Positions 18,201 through 21,003 of a DNA stretch of 21,003 nt are shown piece by piece. Within the stretch, counting starts at the first letter, position 1, and every line of letters begins with the position of its first letter. Source of the DNA: Chara braunii. Lineage: Eukaryota; Streptophyta; Charophyceae; Charales; Characeae. The position numbers and the translations under genes were made by a program. Below the pieces are notes generated by a model, which was given only the letters and a program-made list of their open reading frames with translations, did no database searches and was not told the DNA's origin. The DNA lies in contig BFEA01000129.1 of NCBI GenBank assembly GCA_003427395.1, forward strand, positions 2,754,265 to 2,775,267. The letters are read 5' to 3'.

Positions 18201-20957
18201 ATGGCGCCTGGCTGGTTGATGAAGACGATGCGTTTTCGCGAGAGAAGTAACGTCCGTGCGGCATTCTGTGACATCAGAAGTCGGCACGTGCGCTTCCTCT
18301 TGGTGCGTGTATTCGTCTTCTCCTTTTTCCTGATCTTAGCTGCCATGCTCCGAAACTACAGTCCGGTCGACGGACTGTCCCGCAAATTCTCATCGTTGGC
18401 TGTGATTTCGAATTCCGATGCACACGTGGTTGGTAGCCTTCTGCAGGCGCCCACTTCGGCAGCCCCGCCATCTCTTCTGTCGGTATCTTCACTTGCAGGC
18501 AGACTCTTTATCAACACCTCGATACGGGTCGTTGCTTCACATCCATCCCCGACACCGGATGACTGCCAGTCTGTAATCGCGAACCTGGTGGTCTCGCCTC
18601 AGAAATGGCTGTACTATGTCCGAGAGCAGACCTGCTCAAACAGCAGCTCATTCAGCAGCGTTACGTCGATAAGGAAAGCCAACTTATCGAGGGCAACCCA
18701 GGGACCGGACTCCCTGGGTGACGAATCGACATTATTAACCTACTTGTGGTCTTACGAGGAGCGGAACGGGTCGAGAATTGCAGAGCGGCCGAATTCGACG
18801 GCTTCCGTGATGGGAATGGCCCTTTCGAACGATGATTCCCATCTCATCTTGAGCGTAGCCTACCCTTCCTTCAATTCTAATTTTGGTCTGTCCGACAATG
18901 GCAGCATCACGTCCTTGTCTGTTTCTGACTCCTCCCGTCTTTCTACCTCCTCGTTTTCCTTTCAGCGTATTAACAAAATCGGTTTGGACCCTTCCGGACA
19001 GAGTCTGGTTTATAATAGGCGCTTTCGCGGTGCACTCGAATATATTCGGGTCGATCGCTCCGGACGTCCGAAGTCCGATTTATCATTAGAATTACAGAGC
19101 GATTCGGAATCCGTTCATGAGGCCATATTCCAATCTCAAAGCTTTGTGAACGATTGCCTTTATTTTTCGCAGACAAATGCAAGCCAGCTGTTCGGGTTTC
19201 ACCCCTTCATCCCGGGGACCAGGCCCACAGCGCTAGTGACCTTTTCTCCATTCACAACGGAACGTACGGATGATGTTGTGGTCACTCGAGACGGGTGTCA
19301 CCTCTTTTTTACCGTAGGGAGTTCTGTTCTTAGTGCGGACGTCCGCACACAATGCTATCAGGTAGAGAAACGCATTTATAACGAAATTTACTACATATCG
19401 GGTACACTTAGGGGACTGGCATTGATGGAGAATGAAGTGGGGGACGACGCATACTTGTACTTGGGCTCTGGCGACGGGAAACTTTTTGAAGTGCAGTTGA
19501 ACAGGTCTGGCAGAGACTGTGTATTAGAAGCGAAACCAAGTATTCCCCCCCCACCTGAAGGTGCCGTAGAATCAAAACCAAGCAATCCCGCTGTTCCCGG
19601 TGCATCTGGATATGTCATCACTGTTCTGGTAACAGCTGTGGTGACTGGCACAGTGGTCGCCATGGTAATCATTGCCAGCTTGATGTGCCTATGGCGGAGA
19701 GCGCGCCGCCGACCAGCTGGTCCGGAACGTGCCCTCCAAGCCGGTGAGCAAGCGACGTCATCCTTACCAGAAGATGAAGCGTTGGATGCGTGGGGAATTA
19801 AGCCGTCGCGGGTCAAGCAGTTCGCTTTCAGAGTCCTGTGGGAATGTACGGACAAATTCAGCGAGGGTCGAAGAATTGGGGAGAAGGGAGCGTTTGGGAA
19901 GGTTTACAGGGGCTCGCTCGACGGCAAGGAGGTCGCGGTAAAGGTGATGACGGGCGAGCTAACAGACATCAAACGGAGCCAGTTTGTGACCGAAGTGAAC
20001 ACTCTCAGCGGGCTCAATCATGCTAATCTCATACAACTAGTCGGGTACTGCCTCGCGGGCGATCACTGCATCTTGGTGTACCCGTTCTTCAGAGGAGGCA
20101 GCCTGCACGGGCGGCTGTTCCCCAAGGCCGTCGGTGCGAAGGATGGCAAAGCGCCGGACACGGACCAAAGTGTCGAGAATCCACCCCCTCCGCTGACGCT
20201 TCTGGAGCGCATGAGCATCGCCTTCCAGGTTGCCAAGGGGCTCGGCTACCTTCACGACGCCGCCAGGCCCCCCATTATCCATCGGGACGTCAAGAGCAGC
20301 AACATTCTGCTCGGCGAGGGATCTGGAGAGAAGCTTCACGTCGTCGTAGCGGATTTCGGATTAGCAGCCATCGGCGAGAGGGTATTAGACACAGGACATG
20401 ACCACGTCGTGCTGACCTCTCACATCGGCGGCACATTCGGGTACATGTCGCCCGAGTACATGCTGAGAGGAGAGCTGTCCGAAAAGAACGATGTGTACTC
20501 TTATGGGGTACTCGTTCTGGAGCTGTTCACAGGCAGGAAGGTGGTCGGGCCGGCTCCTTCCGGGCTGGGATGGCAGACGCTCGTCGAGTGGGTGAAGCCT
20601 TTCCTTCGAGGGGCAGTCGTCCAGAGCGGGAGCATAGAGATGCCGTACCCGATACTTGATCCGTGCTTGTGGGATCAGGTGGCTGGAGATTCGGTCAAGA
20701 AGATGGTGATGAACACATTCGGACTGGCTTGGGAATGCGTCCAAGAGGAGTATGGGTCGAGACCAGCCATGAGAGAAATCATTCAGCGCATGCACAGCAT
20801 GTTCCTGGAAGTGGGTTGGGATGGCCTGACGGTGATGATGGTGGACCTAGAAAACGTTGTGGATGATGGTGCAGAACCNNCACACGACGTCTCAGGGGAA
20901 GATGAGTGCATGTTTAGAGCGGCTTCAAGTACCTTTCCTGATCAAACCAGCTACTGA
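18201..20957 (+). CDS. Receptor-like Ser/Thr kinase, propeller-like ectodomain
   Basis: Single-pass membrane receptor kinase, 918 residues in one exon. The start is the first ATG (GTGATGG context) in a frame open from 18054. Order: basic N-terminus; hydrophobic signal anchor or signal peptide, about 32-50; ectodomain, about 51-470, with at least eight N-glycosylation sequons; membrane helix, 471-495, then RRARRR; kinase, about 556-870. The ectodomain has strand-like segments near 204 (ALSNDDSHLIL), 261 (GLDPSGQSLVY), 357 (VVVTRDGCHLFF) and 403, as in beta-propellers; it is not LRR, lectin or malectin. Kinase residues present: Gly loop G560-G566, K581, E598, HRD 694-696, N701, DFG 718-720, SPE 750-752. 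It is therefore probably an active RD kinase of the RLK/Pelle type. The Gly loop reads GEKGAFG, one residue longer than GxGxFG. Bases 20879-20880 are N, so the last 26 residues depend on that gap being two bases. The ligand is unknown. Confidence 0.95.
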   Translation: MAPGWLMKTMRFRERSNVRAAFCDIRSRHVRFLLVRVFVFSFFLILAAMLRNYSPVDGLSRKFSSLAVISNSDAHVVGSLLQAPTSAAPPSLLSVSSLAGRLFINTSIRVVASHPSPTPDDCQSVIANLVVSPQKWLYYVREQTCSNSSSFSSVTSIRKANLSRATQGPDSLGDESTLLTYLWSYEERNGSRIAERPNSTASVMGMALSNDDSHLILSVAYPSFNSNFGLSDNGSITSLSVSDSSRLSTSSFSFQRINKIGLDPSGQSLVYNRRFRGALEYIRVDRSGRPKSDLSLELQSDSESVHEAIFQSQSFVNDCLYFSQTNASQLFGFHPFIPGTRPTALVTFSPFTTERTDDVVVTRDGCHLFFTVGSSVLSADVRTQCYQVEKRIYNEIYYISGTLRGLALMENEVGDDAYLYLGSGDGKLFEVQLNRSGRDCVLEAKPSIPPPPEGAVESKPSNPAVPGASGYVITVLVTAVVTGTVVAMVIIASLMCLWRRARRRPAGPERALQAGEQATSSLPEDEALDAWGIKPSRVKQFAFRVLWECTDKFSEGRRIGEKGAFGKVYRGSLDGKEVAVKVMTGELTDIKRSQFVTEVNTLSGLNHANLIQLVGYCLAGDHCILVYPFFRGGSLHGRLFPKAVGAKDGKAPDTDQSVENPPPPLTLLERMSIAFQVAKGLGYLHDAARPPIIHRDVKSSNILLGEGSGEKLHVVVADFGLAAIGERVLDTGHDHVVLTSHIGGTFGYMSPEYMLRGELSEKNDVYSYGVLVLELFTGRKVVGPAPSGLGWQTLVEWVKPFLRGAVVQSGSIEMPYPILDPCLWDQVAGDSVKKMVMNTFGLAWECVQEEYGSRPAMREIIQRMHSMFLEVGWDGLTVMMVDLENVVDDGAEXXHDVSGEDECMFRAASSTFPDQTSY
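20879..20880. other. Two ambiguous bases inside the kinase gene
   Basis: NN near the 3' end of the gene. The frame stays open to a stop at 20955-20957 if exactly two bases are missing; any other gap size not congruent with this would change the C-terminal tail, outside the kinase domain. Confidence 0.95.
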
Positions 20958-20965
20958 AGACAGCC

Positions 20966-20969
<4 letters not shown>

Positions 20970-21003
<34 letters not shown>
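20970..21003. repeat. (CT)n microsatellite, runs off the window
   Basis: At least 17 CT units starting 13 bp after the stop codon of the kinase gene, so it would lie in the 3' UTR. The true length is not known because the window ends in it. Confidence 0.95.

Overview
Organism and setting. The window looks like nuclear DNA of a streptophyte (plant lineage). It is gene-poor and full of old repeats and retroelement debris, with a single clear gene, a receptor-like kinase, at the right edge. Three signs point to the plant lineage: an RLK/Pelle-type kinase with an ectodomain and a membrane segment, an LTR-retroelement primer-binding site that matches the 3' end of plant tRNA-Asp, and Gly/Arg-rich gypsy-type gag remnants. 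A charophycean alga (Chara-like) is my best guess from the style of the gag and kinase sequences, but nothing in the window proves it. Ambiguous bases at 802 and 20879-20880 show this is draft assembly.

Layout. 1-2068: non-coding, with A/T tracts, a (GAA)n microsatellite, a hairpin around poly(T) and a G-rich tract. 2069-2739: broken 3' part of a gag gene (family 1). 2740-5880: non-coding, with a 46-bp minisatellite at 3761-3978. 5881-6750: GC-rich DNA with no recognisable gene. 6751-7480: a diverged repeat of about 180 bp with a hairpin in each unit. 7481-9580: nothing recognised. 9582-10260: an array of seven hairpins with an invariant loop and variable but still complementary stems. 10550-11230: six tandem units of 121-125 bp, each with a different kind of hairpin. 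11231-12568: non-coding. 12569-13449: two copies of an LTR-like unit of about 440 bp. 13452-13470: primer-binding site. 13851-15807: frameshifted gag pseudogene with a CCHC knuckle (family 2), with no pol after it. 15853-17240: T-tracts, a 34-bp duplication, a tRNA-derived SINE with a poly(A) tail and a long inverted repeat. 18201-20957: the receptor-like kinase, apparently intact and read in one exon. 20970 to the end: (CT)n.

How the parts fit. The kinase is the only gene I would call functional. It should sit in a membrane and signal through a Ser/Thr RD kinase domain. Its ectodomain looks more like beta-propeller strands than like the LRR, lectin or malectin ectodomains common in land plants. 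The LTR-like repeat, primer-binding site, leader and gag belong to one degraded Ty3/gypsy-like element that lacks a visible pol and a visible 3' LTR. The most unusual part is 6.7-11.2 kb, where three unrelated repeat families each carry a hairpin whose two arms have changed together. Stem covariation around a constant loop, seen best at 9643-10251, is what a structured RNA or a structure-recognised DNA element leaves behind, and I recognise no known family.
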